From NCBI RefSeq assembly GCF_004137855.1, contig NZ_QBKB01000002.1, positions 1,522,750 through 1,586,749 on the forward strand: 64,000 bases of DNA. The letters are read 5' to 3'. Source of the DNA: Methanohalophilus profundi. GTDB lineage: Archaea > Halobacteriota > Methanosarcinia > Methanosarcinales > Methanosarcinaceae. A program made the position numbers and the translations under genes. Under the pieces are notes generated by a model. The model was not told the origin of the DNA, did no database searches, and saw only the letters and a list, made by a program, of their open reading frames with translations. Positions 27,893-36,683 of this stretch are shown one piece after another. How positions within the stretch are numbered: position 1 is the stretch's first letter; each line of letters opens with the position of its first letter.

Positions 27893-29236
27893 TTAATCTT
27901 CAAGATATAATTCTTCTCCGTTTCTCAAGAGATGAAGTGTGTGACCTAGCTCATAGCCTGCATCTTCAGCCATTTCTATATAGGCGCTGTGCATATCGAT
28001 GTTGCCGTGTGCAGGAATTACATGTTCAGGTTTTACGAGTCTTATTAATTCCCAGTGGTCTTCACGGTATGCATGTCCGGAAACATGGACATTGTCATAC
28101 AGACGTGCTCCTTTCATTTTGAGTTTTGTCTCAAGAGCATACCTGTTTGCCTGTGTCATCGGGGTAGGTATTGTGTTTGCTGAGAAAATGACCTTATCTC
28201 CGGATTCTATTTTATAGGCAGTATCACCATTGGCAACCCTGGAAAGAATTGCCCCTGGTTCACCCTGGTGGCCTGTAACGATTGGGAGGTATTTGTCCTT
28301 ACCTTTCTCCATTATCTTCCTGAATGCCTTGTCAATATCTTTGCGGTTACCGTATATTTCTGTTTTCTTCGGCAGTTCGATGTATCCCAGTTCACGGGCA
28401 GTATTCACGTACCTGTCCATGGAACGTCCAAGCAGGATTGGGGTCCTTTTCATTTCTGTTGCAAACTGCAGTATGGAATTCAGACGGGCAATATGGGATG
28501 CGAAAGTGGTTATTATCATGCCCACATCGGATTCTTCAGTTCCAAGCAATACATCACGAACCATATCATGGGCTATTCTTTCGGAAGGGGTTTTACCTGC
28601 ACGTGTCGCATTTGTACTTTCGGCAATCATGGCCACAACACCTTCCTTGCCAAGTTCCCTTAACCTTTCAAATGCCGGAGGTTCTCCGAGGGTAGGTGTA
28701 CGATCAAGTTTAAAATCGCATGCATACAAAATGGCACCCCTGGGAGTATGGACTGCCACAAATACCGCATCTATGATACTGTGCTGTGTCCTTATCATTT
28801 CGATTGAGACATCATCACTAACCTGATATGTGCCGCCGGCCTTTACGGATATTATCCTGTTCTTCACACCAAATTTGCGCTCAGAATCAATCTGGTGTTG
28901 TATCAGGGCAGAGGTGTACGGCGTTCCGATTATTGGAGCTGCATATCTGTGTGCCAGTTTTGAAATAGCACCGATGTGATCAAGGTGGCCGTGTGTACAA
29001 ACAATTGCACATACATTCCCGTCTATCTCTTTCATTATTGTGTCGTCAGGGATAGCACCCATCTCAATTAACTCAAGAGAATGCATTTTATCAATTTCTA
29101 CATCCTCATGGATTTGCACCCTATCCAGACGTAGTCCCATGTCAATTATGATGATCTTGTCATCAACTCTTATAGCAGTCATGTTACGGCCCATTTCATT
29201 GTAACCGCCTACTGCAACAATCCCTAGTTCTGTCAT
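27893..29236 (-). CDS. rnj: Ribonuclease J (beta-CASP exonuclease)
   Basis: 447 residues. This metallo-beta-lactamase/beta-CASP nuclease degrades RNA 5'-to-3' in archaea. The zinc motif is CTHGHLDHIG, with CDFKLDRTP and SGHAYREDHW, PAHGNIDMHS further on. It is common in archaea between isoprenoid genes. The stop at 27893 slightly precedes the idsA start, so the genes are about 28 bases apart. Confidence 0.93.
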   Translation of the reverse strand: MTELGIVAVGGYNEMGRNMTAIRVDDKIIIIDMGLRLDRVQIHEDVEIDKMHSLELIEMGAIPDDTIMKEIDGNVCAIVCTHGHLDHIGAISKLAHRYAAPIIGTPYTSALIQHQIDSERKFGVKNRIISVKAGGTYQVSDDVSIEMIRTQHSIIDAVFVAVHTPRGAILYACDFKLDRTPTLGEPPAFERLRELGKEGVVAMIAESTNATRAGKTPSERIAHDMVRDVLLGTEESDVGMIITTFASHIARLNSILQFATEMKRTPILLGRSMDRYVNTARELGYIELPKKTEIYGNRKDIDKAFRKIMEKGKDKYLPIVTGHQGEPGAILSRVANGDTAYKIESGDKVIFSANTIPTPMTQANRYALETKLKMKGARLYDNVHVSGHAYREDHWELIRLVKPEHVIPAHGNIDMHSAYIEMAEDAGYELGHTLHLLRNGEELYLED

Positions 29237-29297
29237 ATATAGTCCTCTTTAATGATTTTCAATTTCTTAATTTAATGATCTTGATTCAGTAATAGTC

Positions 29298-30389
29298 TCA
29301 AAGTAATTTAGAACGTAATTCAATATCGCGTATGTCAAAGCCTCGCTGGTTCAGGTATTCGAGGGTCTCACCCTGCAGCACAACGGACGATGAGGTCCGC
29401 AGGCTTTCAATATCAGGACAGCCACAGAGGAACATTGCAACTTTCAGTTCCTCAAACATTAATTCAAGGCGTTGTTTTACAGAATCTCCTTCTTTAAGAG
29501 CCGGAGCCACGAAAGGCAGGGCTGCACTGGCCATGTTTGCTCCAAGTGCAAGGGATTTGGCAATATCAAGTCCGGTACGTACACCCCCTGTAGCTATGAG
29601 GGGAAGGGACACACGACATTCAATCAGGGAGGGGATAGTTGGAATTCCGAAATCCCAGAAAAGTTCCCCGAGATGCCCGGAGATACGATCTCCTCTCTGT
29701 TTGGCACGATAAACTTCCACACCGGCCCAACTGGTCCCGCCGGCTCCGCCTACATCTATAGCCGCTACTCCCGCTTCTTTCAAATGCAGGGCATCTTCCC
29801 GGGAAATGCCGGCCCCGGTTTCTTTTACTATAATTGGTACATCGATTGAACATATTTCTTCGATTGCGTTGATACAGCCGGTGGCATCCCTGTCACCTTC
29901 AGGTTGAATTGCTTCCTGAAGGAAATTCAGGTGTACAGCGAGGGCATCAGCATCAAGCATTTCAACAAGTTTTTCTGCACCTTCTATACCGTATTCCTTG
30001 ACCTGGGCCGCTCCAATGTTACCATAAACAAAAGCATTAGGAGCCTTGTCCCTTACTACACTGAATGATTCTTCCTGAACCGTATCTTCTATGGCAGCTC
30101 TCTGGCTTCCTACACCTATTCCAATACCGGTTTCTTCGGCGGCTTCTGCAAGTGCCGCGTTTACAGGTGTCGTATCGGGGTGGCCTCCTGTAATAGAGGC
30201 TATCATGAAAGGTGCATCCATTTTTTTTCCCAGAAAACTCGTGGAAATGTCCACTGAATCCATGTCCATCTCCGGAAGTGCGCGGGGGACAAGTTTCACG
30301 TCCTTAAATCCTGGTCCGGCTTTTCTGGATTCAACCTGTTGCTGGGCACAAAGTTGCATATGTTCTAGTTTTCTGCTGGAAGTACTCAT
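29298..30389 (-). CDS. fni: Type 2 isopentenyl-diphosphate isomerase
   Basis: 363 residues. The FMN- and NADPH-dependent enzyme converts IPP to DMAPP. Visible are MIASITGGHP near the N-terminus, GNIGAAQVKEYG, VHLNFLQEAIQPEGD (the catalytic Gln area), VKETGAGIS, VGGAGGTSW and ATGGVRTGLD. It is in the usual archaeal position downstream of isopentenyl phosphate kinase (15-base gap). Confidence 0.94.
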   Translation of the reverse strand: MSTSSRKLEHMQLCAQQQVESRKAGPGFKDVKLVPRALPEMDMDSVDISTSFLGKKMDAPFMIASITGGHPDTTPVNAALAEAAEETGIGIGVGSQRAAIEDTVQEESFSVVRDKAPNAFVYGNIGAAQVKEYGIEGAEKLVEMLDADALAVHLNFLQEAIQPEGDRDATGCINAIEEICSIDVPIIVKETGAGISREDALHLKEAGVAAIDVGGAGGTSWAGVEVYRAKQRGDRISGHLGELFWDFGIPTIPSLIECRVSLPLIATGGVRTGLDIAKSLALGANMASAALPFVAPALKEGDSVKQRLELMFEELKVAMFLCGCPDIESLRTSSSVVLQGETLEYLNQRGFDIRDIELRSKLL

Positions 30390-30404
30390 AAAAATCCCAA
30401 TTAT

Positions 30405-31184
30405 TCAAGCCTTGTCTTTAATTGCAGTACCTATCATTTCCCCTCTCAGAAAACTCATTACATTACCACCTGCATTGGCATTGAAGATGTAAGAAGGTAC
30501 TTTGGTTTGCCGGGACATCTCAAGCATCTCTTTTACCTTGCCCAGCATCCCGCCGGTTACATCGGTATTCTCCGATCCTCCTATATGCATACTGGCAACT
30601 TCAAAATTATCCGGAGTAATTAGTGGAATGGGATGGCCATGTTCATCAAGTACACCATCTTCTGCACTTCCCACACCTATCCGGTATGCATTGAGCTTTG
30701 AAGCAAGATAAGGAACTATCTGATCCCCGGAGATTACGGAAGAACCTTTTACAGTGTCCATCACAACATCGCCATGAAGTACCGGTGTGATTCCTTTTTC
30801 AAGCATTATTTGCAGTGCAGGGAGGAATGATTCAGATATGCGCCCCCTCTTTGCTACAAAACATCCCATGGGATGTACTCCTACTGCATTAACATTCCTT
30901 TGTGCAAGGGCATTTACAAACGATTCATTTAAGGAGGCGACCGATCGGTGGGTGACCGCGGAGCCTTCCGCGGAATATTTGTCTGCAAGGGCGTACCGTT
31001 GTGCCTGAGGATGGCCGAATGAGCCGGCACCATGTACGATAATAAGACGACCTTCAAAGAAAGAAATTTCACGGGCTATTCTTATTATAGCTTTTTCTTT
31101 GGCTACTCCTTCATCACTGCTCTTGTCCGTGATAACACTACCGCCGATTTTCAATACGGTAATATCGCTAGTTTTCTCATTCAT
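30405..31184 (-). CDS. ipk: Isopentenyl phosphate kinase
   Basis: 259 residues from ATG 31184. It makes IPP from isopentenyl phosphate in the archaeal mevalonate route. The amino acid kinase fold shows VLKIGGSVITDK, IVHGAGSFGHPQ (the catalytic His region), DVVMDTVKG and DVTGGMLGKV. The start codon overlaps the mevalonate kinase stop, with a GGTGG site upstream. Confidence 0.93.
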   Translation of the reverse strand: MNEKTSDITVLKIGGSVITDKSSDEGVAKEKAIIRIAREISFFEGRLIIVHGAGSFGHPQAQRYALADKYSAEGSAVTHRSVASLNESFVNALAQRNVNAVGVHPMGCFVAKRGRISESFLPALQIMLEKGITPVLHGDVVMDTVKGSSVISGDQIVPYLASKLNAYRIGVGSAEDGVLDEHGHPIPLITPDNFEVASMHIGGSENTDVTGGMLGKVKEMLEMSRQTKVPSYIFNANAGGNVMSFLRGEMIGTAIKDKA

Positions 31185-32094
31185 TATCAAAATCCACCCT
31201 TACACCTGAATCAGTAACTCCTGTTACGATGGGGATTCCGCCGGCATTTTTGATCTCTCTGGAAATGGCATCAATATTCTCATTATCTGCAAGGGCAACC
31301 ATACATCCACCGCCTCCTGCTCCGGTAATCTTGGCACCAAACGCACCGGCGGCTCTGCTTGAGTGGATAAGTCTGGAAAGTTCATTACAACCCACACCGA
31401 TTGCTTCAAGCAAACCCTGATTTACATCCATAAGTTCCCCAAGTGCCCTGTAATCCTCCTTTTCCAGAAAGCTTTCTCCTCTCAAAGACGCTTTTCCTAT
31501 AGTAGAAAGAATGGGGGTGATAATTTCCGGATATATACTTTTAAGAGATGCGACTTTCGCTACAAGTTGTCCTGTGGAGGAAAACACATTGGTGTTACCT
31601 ATTACCAGGTTACATAGGGGATTTTTCAGATGTCTCCGTGCAGGTATTGCAACGGTCCCACCCATTGTGGATACATAGGTGTCCGTAGCACTTGCAGCTC
31701 CCTGTATTTCTTTTTCGATTGAATGCCCAAATGATGCTATGGATTCCTTATCCATTCCAAGTTTTAAAAGATTGTTAAAAGCACAAATCGTGGCCACAAC
31801 CACCGCCGCAGAGGAGCCAAGCCCCGAACCCACAGGGATATCCGATTCAATGGATATTGATACTCCTCTATATGGCGATTTTTTTCTTATTTTTTCCACA
31901 ACGGCAGATACATAGGGATGAATTTCATAATCAATACCTGTAGTTCCAAGGGATGAATTGATCACAATATTTTCTGAATATTCAATATTTACCCTGGTAC
32001 GAATATTTACAGCACAGCAAATAGCCGACTCATTATAAACCACGGCATGTTCCCCAAAAAGGTACACCTTTGCCGGTGCTGAACAGGTTATCAT
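31177..32094 (-). CDS. mvk: Mevalonate kinase
   Basis: 305 residues of the GHMP kinase family: SAPAKVYLFGEHAVVYNE at the N-terminus, DIPVGSGLGSSAAVVVA for the phosphate loop and KITGAGGGGCMVAL at the C-terminus. It phosphorylates mevalonate. It is followed by ipk with overlapping ends and preceded by the MEMO gene with a 25-base gap. Confidence 0.94.
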   Translation of the reverse strand: MITCSAPAKVYLFGEHAVVYNESAICCAVNIRTRVNIEYSENIVINSSLGTTGIDYEIHPYVSAVVEKIRKKSPYRGVSISIESDIPVGSGLGSSAAVVVATICAFNNLLKLGMDKESIASFGHSIEKEIQGAASATDTYVSTMGGTVAIPARRHLKNPLCNLVIGNTNVFSSTGQLVAKVASLKSIYPEIITPILSTIGKASLRGESFLEKEDYRALGELMDVNQGLLEAIGVGCNELSRLIHSSRAAGAFGAKITGAGGGGCMVALADNENIDAISREIKNAGGIPIVTGVTDSGVRVDFDNE

Positions 32095-32119
32095 ATGAAC
32101 TCTTTTTCCCTTTACTGGA

Positions 32120-32917
32120 TCATTTCACAATTATGGCTGCATATCCAACAACGGCTGAATAATCCCCGGTCATATCTCCGCTTGTAGCATATTTCAGCAG
32201 TTCTGCAGTATTTGCTCCCATATATTCTGCTGCAGTATACATTGCTACAATGGGTCCATATCCACACGCAGTTGCAAAACGTTCTTCCCGTCTGCGGTTA
32301 AATTCCTCAACATCCATATTTAACAGTGAGTCTATCAGATACATATCTGTCTCTTTTGCGGTTTCATGTGGCTGGTAATGGGTGAAGTCACTTGATGCTA
32401 TAAACACCACTTTCTTCCCGGATTTCTCCGCAGCTTTTGCAACTTCCAAACCGACTTCCCGGGCAGTATCTATGTCCTGCAAACCCATGCATATTGGAAG
32501 AATTTTGAATGAATCACCGAAACGATATTGAAGGAAAGGCAACTGGACCTCGATTGAATGTTCGTACATATGGGCAACTTCATCCATATCGATTATTGAT
32601 CCTGCAAGCATTTCTCCCATTTTCTCATCGGCTTCAACATCTCCCAGAGGAGTAGACCAGGTTTGAGTTGATAGTGCCACTGCAGATCCATAGCCCGTAT
32701 GATTGGGACCGAATATTACATAGGTGTCTGCCTTTGGCAACTTAGAATAGGCATAAGCCGCCACCGGGCCTGAAAACATGTATCCTGCATGAGGAACAAC
32801 TATACCATATACATCTTCGCTGACCAATTCCAAATCTCTGAAACAATGGCTCAGCTCTTTCTTAAGGGGTTTGATACCCAGAGGATAGAACTGGCCTGCT
32901 ACTGTTGGCTGTCTCAT
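32120..32917 (-). CDS. MEMO1-family protein (AmmeMemoRadiSam B)
   Basis: 265 residues of the MEMO family, with an LigB-like fold. It shows VPHAGYMFSGPVAAYAY, FGPNHTGYGS, EHSIEVQLPFLQ and ASSDFTHYQPH, the residues that line the metal-like pocket. The biochemical role in archaea is unknown. RBS AGAGGGG precedes ATG 32917. The radical SAM partner amrS is about 10 kb away; AMMECR1 was not seen. Confidence 0.9.
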   Translation of the reverse strand: MRQPTVAGQFYPLGIKPLKKELSHCFRDLELVSEDVYGIVVPHAGYMFSGPVAAYAYSKLPKADTYVIFGPNHTGYGSAVALSTQTWSTPLGDVEADEKMGEMLAGSIIDMDEVAHMYEHSIEVQLPFLQYRFGDSFKILPICMGLQDIDTAREVGLEVAKAAEKSGKKVVFIASSDFTHYQPHETAKETDMYLIDSLLNMDVEEFNRRREERFATACGYGPIVAMYTAAEYMGANTAELLKYATSGDMTGDYSAVVGYAAIIVK

Positions 32918-33003
32918 AATAATACCCCTCTTACGGTTAGGAGGGAATAATTATATAAGTGATATGGATGGGAGCAAGTTACTCCCGGAATTAACCGGGA
33001 GAC

Positions 33004-33732
33004 TTACAGACCTGCTTCGAAATCTTCCATGGTATAATTGAATGGAATGTCCTTTTCTTTTGAGATTTCCCTTGCAAGAAGCCAGTATATGAGGGAAAGT
33101 GCTTTACGTCCCTTATTGTTTGTTGGGATTACCAGATCAACATTTGATATCATGTTATTGGTATCACAAAGTCCTATAACGGGAATTCCGATGTTGACAG
33201 CTTCTTTGATTACCTGGGCATCCCCTGCAGGATCGGTCACCATTATTGCATCGGGCTCGAAGAATCCTTCAATTGAAGGATTGGTTAAGGTACCCGGGAT
33301 AAAACGTCCTACCATTGATTTTGCCCCAATTGCTTTGGAGAACATTTTGGCAGGGAACTGGCCGTACTGCCTTGCGGACACGACCAGTATTTTTGCAGGG
33401 TCGTATTTTGAAAGGAAGTGGGAGACCTGTCTTATTCTGCTATCTGTAGCCTGTATGTCCAGGACATAAAGTCCATCTGTACGCACACGGTATACAAATT
33501 TCATCATATCCTGTGTCTTCTGCTGGGTACCGATGTGTACTCCGGATGCAAGATATTCGTCTATCGGAACAAGGGAAGTTGAATCGGGGGCAGGACCTTC
33601 CGGATCAGCTGCTTCTGTTGTTTCCTCTTTTGTAGTTTCGACATTTGGAGTCTCTGCTTCTACAGGAGCCTCCTCCACCTTTTGTTCAACCTGTTCATCT
33701 AATGTTTCTTCAATAACCTGATCTTCTTCCAT
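33004..33732 (-). CDS. rps2: 30S ribosomal protein S2 with acidic N-terminal extension
   Basis: 242 residues from ATG 33732, with AGGTGA upstream. The S2 core begins near residue 50 ([20 protein letters not shown]) and has [16 protein letters not shown] and the C-terminal [12 protein letters not shown]. The first 50 residues are almost only Glu, Asp, Pro and Thr, with no basic patch. Similar acidic tails occur on S2 of methanogens and haloarchaea. It is 10 bases downstream of rpoK. Confidence 0.95.
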   Translation of the reverse strand: MEEDQVIEETLDEQVEQKVEEAPVEAETPNVETTKEETTEAADPEGPAPDSTSLVPIDEYLASGVHIGTQQKTQDMMKFVYRVRTDGLYVLDIQATDSRIRQVSHFLSKYDPAKILVVSARQYGQFPAKMFSKAIGAKSMVGRFIPGTLTNPSIEGFFEPDAIMVTDPAGDAQVIKEAVNIGIPVIGLCDTNNMISNVDLVIPTNNKGRKALSLIYWLLAREISKEKDIPFNYTMEDFEAGL

Positions 33733-33742
33733 AAAGTTCACC

Positions 33743-33925
33743 TCATGATGAAATATCTCTCTTTACTGTAATAGGGATGACACCCATTTCAAATTCAAAT
33801 TTAGCGATTTGTAAGGAATCATTGCTGTCAATATCAATCAGCACAGGAGCTTCCATTGAAATCTGTAGGGACCTGGCTCCAATGATCCTCGCACGTTCAT
33901 ACTTTGTAAATGTCTCATTGCTCAA
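33743..33925 (-). CDS. rpoK: RNA polymerase subunit K (Rpb6 homologue)
   Basis: 60 residues: [26 protein letters not shown] and [15 protein letters not shown] are the Rpb6/omega signature. It stabilises the clamp and assembly of the archaeal polymerase. It is transcribed after tRNA-Pro and before rps2. Confidence 0.95.
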   Translation of the reverse strand: MSNETFTKYERARIIGARSLQISMEAPVLIDIDSNDSLQIAKFEFEMGVIPITVKRDISS

Positions 33926-34093
33926 TTAATCACCCTGGCAGAAGTTACAATAGGATGGATGACGTGGAATTTACTGGATCTAGAAAAGTCCATTTATCAA
34001 TATTAATCGGAAATATATAGGGATATTCGGAGTCCCTCCGAATGTGGTTTGCTAACTATTCATACACTTACCAATTCCTTTAGTATAAAGGGA

Positions 34094-34168
34094 TGGGACC
34101 GCTGAGATTCGAACTCAGGTACCGGCGTCCCGAACGCCGAAGGATGGTCCAGCCTACCCTACGGTCCC
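34094..34168 (-). tRNA. tRNA-Pro (CGG) inside the ribosomal operon
   Basis: 75-base cloverleaf on the minus strand: acceptor GGGACCG/CGGTCCC, anticodon stem CGGCG/CGCCG around TTCGGGA (anticodon CGG), T arm TGAGTTCGAATCTCA. Its first base directly follows the rpoN stop codon (34169-34171), so it is probably released from the operon message by RNase P. CCA is not encoded. Confidence 0.94.
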
Positions 34169-34357
34169 TTACTGGTATGGTGCAACTACATCGACAAGTT
34201 CAACGTGTGCAAGGATCATACGTCTGCAACAGTAACGGGTGACGCCAAGATCATCAAGTACTGCAGCAGGAGCTTCTCCTTGTTCAACTCGCCTTTTGTA
34301 ATCTTCCCAGCTATTTGCAATTACCTTGCCACATGTGAAACAGCGAACTGGTAACAT
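34169..34357 (-). CDS. rpoN: RNA polymerase subunit N (Rpb10 homologue)
   Basis: 62 residues: [17 protein letters not shown] is the Rpb10 zinc-site opening and [14 protein letters not shown] holds the second Cys pair. The family length is typical. It follows rps9 by eight bases. Confidence 0.96.
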   Translation of the reverse strand: MLPVRCFTCGKVIANSWEDYKRRVEQGEAPAAVLDDLGVTRYCCRRMILAHVELVDVVAPYQ

Positions 34358-34365
34358 TTATGCTT

Positions 34366-34770
34366 TCACCTGTAAGATTTCTGGTATTTGGCACGAGCGC
34401 CAGGTCCACCAAATTTCTTGGATTCTTTCTGTCTGAAGTCGTTTACCAGAAGACTGCGGTCGTATGCCATGTATGCATCACGAAGAGCGGTGTCATTTGT
34501 CCACTCTACAATACCCCTTGCAATAGCGGTACGCACTGCATTTGCCTGGCCAATAATTCCGCCTCCACTTACTGTTACATCGATATCAATACCTGACACG
34601 GCATCTTCAGCAAGCATGAGGGGCTCCATGACTTTAAGTTTTACAAACTCCGGCTCCAAAACTTCCAGAGGTTTCTTGTTAACACGGGTTTTGCCAACGC
34701 CCTTACAAACAGTTGCGCGAGCAATGGCTGTTTTCTTCTTCCCTGAAGTATTACAAACTTTGTTGGTCAT
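34366..34770 (-). CDS. rps9: 30S ribosomal protein S9
   Basis: 134 residues. [13 protein letters not shown] at the N-terminus and the basic tail [14 protein letters not shown] (which reaches into the P site) identify S9. The [18 protein letters not shown] core is conserved. It lies 12 bases after rpl13. Confidence 0.96.
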   Translation of the reverse strand: MTNKVCNTSGKKKTAIARATVCKGVGKTRVNKKPLEVLEPEFVKLKVMEPLMLAEDAVSGIDIDVTVSGGGIIGQANAVRTAIARGIVEWTNDTALRDAYMAYDRSLLVNDFRQKESKKFGGPGARAKYQKSYR

Positions 34771-34782
34771 TTATGATTCTCC

Positions 34783-35202
34783 TTAGAATTTTGAACCCAT
34801 TTTTCTGCTCAATTCCCCGATGGTAATATATTTTGCAGTACTCAGGCGGTCGATATTTGTTCCTTCTACAGCCTCTAATTCAGCATTTCCAAATTCTTCA
34901 GGTATGCCAATATAAACCCTGAGGCGTGCAAAAGCGTCTTTACCACGTGCTCTTTTGTATGGGAGCATTCCCCTGACAGATCTTTTAAGCATCCTGTCTG
35001 CCCTTTTTGGGAAAAATGGGCCGAATTCATGGCTTCCAAGTGACCTTTTGTGCTCGTAATCTTTGTAGGTAGCTATTTTTGCACCAGAGATTATAGCTTT
35101 CTCAGCATTGACTATGGATATGGTTTCACCAGCAAGAAGTCTATGTGCAACCTTACTTGCAAGCCTTCCCATAATAAGTCCATCTGCATTGATAACTGTC
35201 AT
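34783..35202 (-). CDS. rpl13: 50S ribosomal protein L13
   Basis: 139 residues: MTVINADGLIMGRLASKVAHRL, the central KRADRMLKRSVRGMLPYKRARGKDA and the C-terminal LSTAKYITIGELSRKMG are typical of archaeal L13. It is in the standard order L18e-L13-S9-RpoN. Confidence 0.96.
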   Translation of the reverse strand: MTVINADGLIMGRLASKVAHRLLAGETISIVNAEKAIISGAKIATYKDYEHKRSLGSHEFGPFFPKRADRMLKRSVRGMLPYKRARGKDAFARLRVYIGIPEEFGNAELEAVEGTNIDRLSTAKYITIGELSRKMGSKF

Positions 35203-35217
35203 TATAGAACACCTGCC

Positions 35218-35598
35218 TTAGATCAAGATCCTGATACCGGAGCCTGCCGGTTTTTCGTTCATAATCTCTTCAATAGTGACACATCTGCCGCCATTTTCTG
35301 CGATTTTTTCCTTTGCAGATGCACTGAAACCAAGTGCTGCAACAGCCACGGAGCGTTTCAAAGTGCCGGCACCAAGTACCTTTCCCGGAACAAGAACGAT
35401 TTCGCCCTCTGTTGCGTTCCTGTTGAGTTTACTAAGGTTTATCTCGGCATAGTTCTTCCTTGGTTTCTCCAATCTTCTGGCTATATCTCTCCAGATCGGA
35501 GCATCTTCCTGACGTGCCTGTTCCTTAAGGCTATCAATCAGGGAAGGAACCCTTGGATCTGATTTCCTTTCAATCTTGTTTTGTGTTTTTTTACTCAT
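35218..35598 (-). CDS. rpl18e: 50S ribosomal protein L18e
   Basis: 126 residues from ATG 35598 (MSKKTQNKIERKSDPR) with GAGGGAC upstream; the frame is open to 35613. IWRDIARRLEKPRKNYAEINLSK and VPGKVLGAGTLKRSVAV are the L18e/L15-like signatures. It is the first gene of the cluster, so the promoter should be in the roughly 115 bases upstream. Confidence 0.95.
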   Translation of the reverse strand: MSKKTQNKIERKSDPRVPSLIDSLKEQARQEDAPIWRDIARRLEKPRKNYAEINLSKLNRNATEGEIVLVPGKVLGAGTLKRSVAVAALGFSASAKEKIAENGGRCVTIEEIMNEKPAGSGIRILI

Positions 35599-35713
35599 AA
35601 TGTCCCTCTGCAAGAATATCTCTCACTCACGCACAATTTGCGTTCGAACATGGTGAATAGATAGGGAGTGTGGGGTGTAATTAAATTACTAATAGATAAA
35701 GATTGTGCATTAG

Positions 35714-36178
35714 TCAACCGTTAATTGAAACGTTTTGCAGGACCTTTTCATAGAATTTGTCCATATCACAACCAAGCTCTCTTCCGATAATAAGGGCGGC
35801 AACTTCAACATCCACCATACCTGAAAGATTCTCATGCCGATTATTCACAAGTGATACTACCTGTTTTAGGTCCATATTACTGCAGGATGCGATGTATTCC
35901 AGAATCTGATCAACAAGGGTTACCTGGTGCAGGATATCTTTTGAAGGGATGAATCCTCTCGGGATATCAACTTTCGATGGATCAAACGCAGGGTGTAATT
36001 GTTCATCTTCCATATAAAGTAGATGAGAATTTAAAACCATATCAAGTATTCTGGATGCCTGTTCGGGCGTCATCCACTTAAGGTCAAAGGAGAGAGAAAA
36101 TTCAAAATCCTGTGGAAGCATAGTATCGCCTTCATTCCTTTTGAAGGGAGCTGCTGCCACATACTTCAATTCATTCAT
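35714..36178 (-). CDS. DUF2240 protein
   Basis: 154 residues. LKYVAAAPFKRNEGDTMLPQ and SLSFDLKWMTPEQASRIL are DUF2240-like, with a helical C-terminus containing VDVEVAALIIGRELGC. No function is known. The start shares a base with the previous gene's stop, so the two are coupled. Confidence 0.75.
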   Translation of the reverse strand: MNELKYVAAAPFKRNEGDTMLPQDFEFSLSFDLKWMTPEQASRILDMVLNSHLLYMEDEQLHPAFDPSKVDIPRGFIPSKDILHQVTLVDQILEYIASCSNMDLKQVVSLVNNRHENLSGMVDVEVAALIIGRELGCDMDKFYEKVLQNVSING

Positions 36179-36660
36179 CAGGAGCCACGTCTTAATTCAT
36201 TAATTATTGTATCAGCAATTCTTCCACATTCGGTTCTGCCGGGCCCATCAATATGATTGATGCGAAGAGTAAGGACATCTCCTTCAAGAATTGCCCTTAC
36301 CAGGAAGACATCACCTTTGAAAGGGACCCTGCTATATTCGCCATCCAGATAACTGTATTTCAGTGAGATGCGGAAATCCACCATCCCTTCAGGTTCAATT
36401 GTACTAACAACCGAATCAGCATTACGATAATTCAATGGTGAAAAATCAATACCATTCATGACAATTTCAACTTTGAGTTCACGTTTTGCCTGTATTCGGT
36501 AACCTCTTCTTGCAACGGATTCGGTAACAAACATGCCGAATCTGTCATCCGTATTAGCCATCACTTTCACAAGATAGGGCAAATCCGCATAATATCGGTT
36601 CTTTTGTTCAAACTGGACCTCCCTATGTGGGAATCGGTGGTAAATCCTTTTCTTCATCAT
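36178..36660 (-). CDS. Conserved archaeal protein, unrecognised
   Basis: 160 residues, basic N-terminus (MMKKRIYHRFPHREVQFEQKN) and a beta-rich middle (FRISLKYSYLDGEYSRVPFKG), ending GRTECGRIADTIINELRRGS. I do not recognise the family. It lies between serA and the DUF2240 gene on one strand, sharing a base with the latter, so a common role with DUF2240 is possible. Confidence 0.6.
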   Translation of the reverse strand: MMKKRIYHRFPHREVQFEQKNRYYADLPYLVKVMANTDDRFGMFVTESVARRGYRIQAKRELKVEIVMNGIDFSPLNYRNADSVVSTIEPEGMVDFRISLKYSYLDGEYSRVPFKGDVFLVRAILEGDVLTLRINHIDGPGRTECGRIADTIINELRRGS

Positions 36661-36683
36661 GGACTTGGGTCAATTCTTTCTTA

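Noticed and set aside
28230-28826. 198-codon plus-strand frame
   Set aside because: Antisense shadow of RNase J; composition follows the real gene on the other strand.
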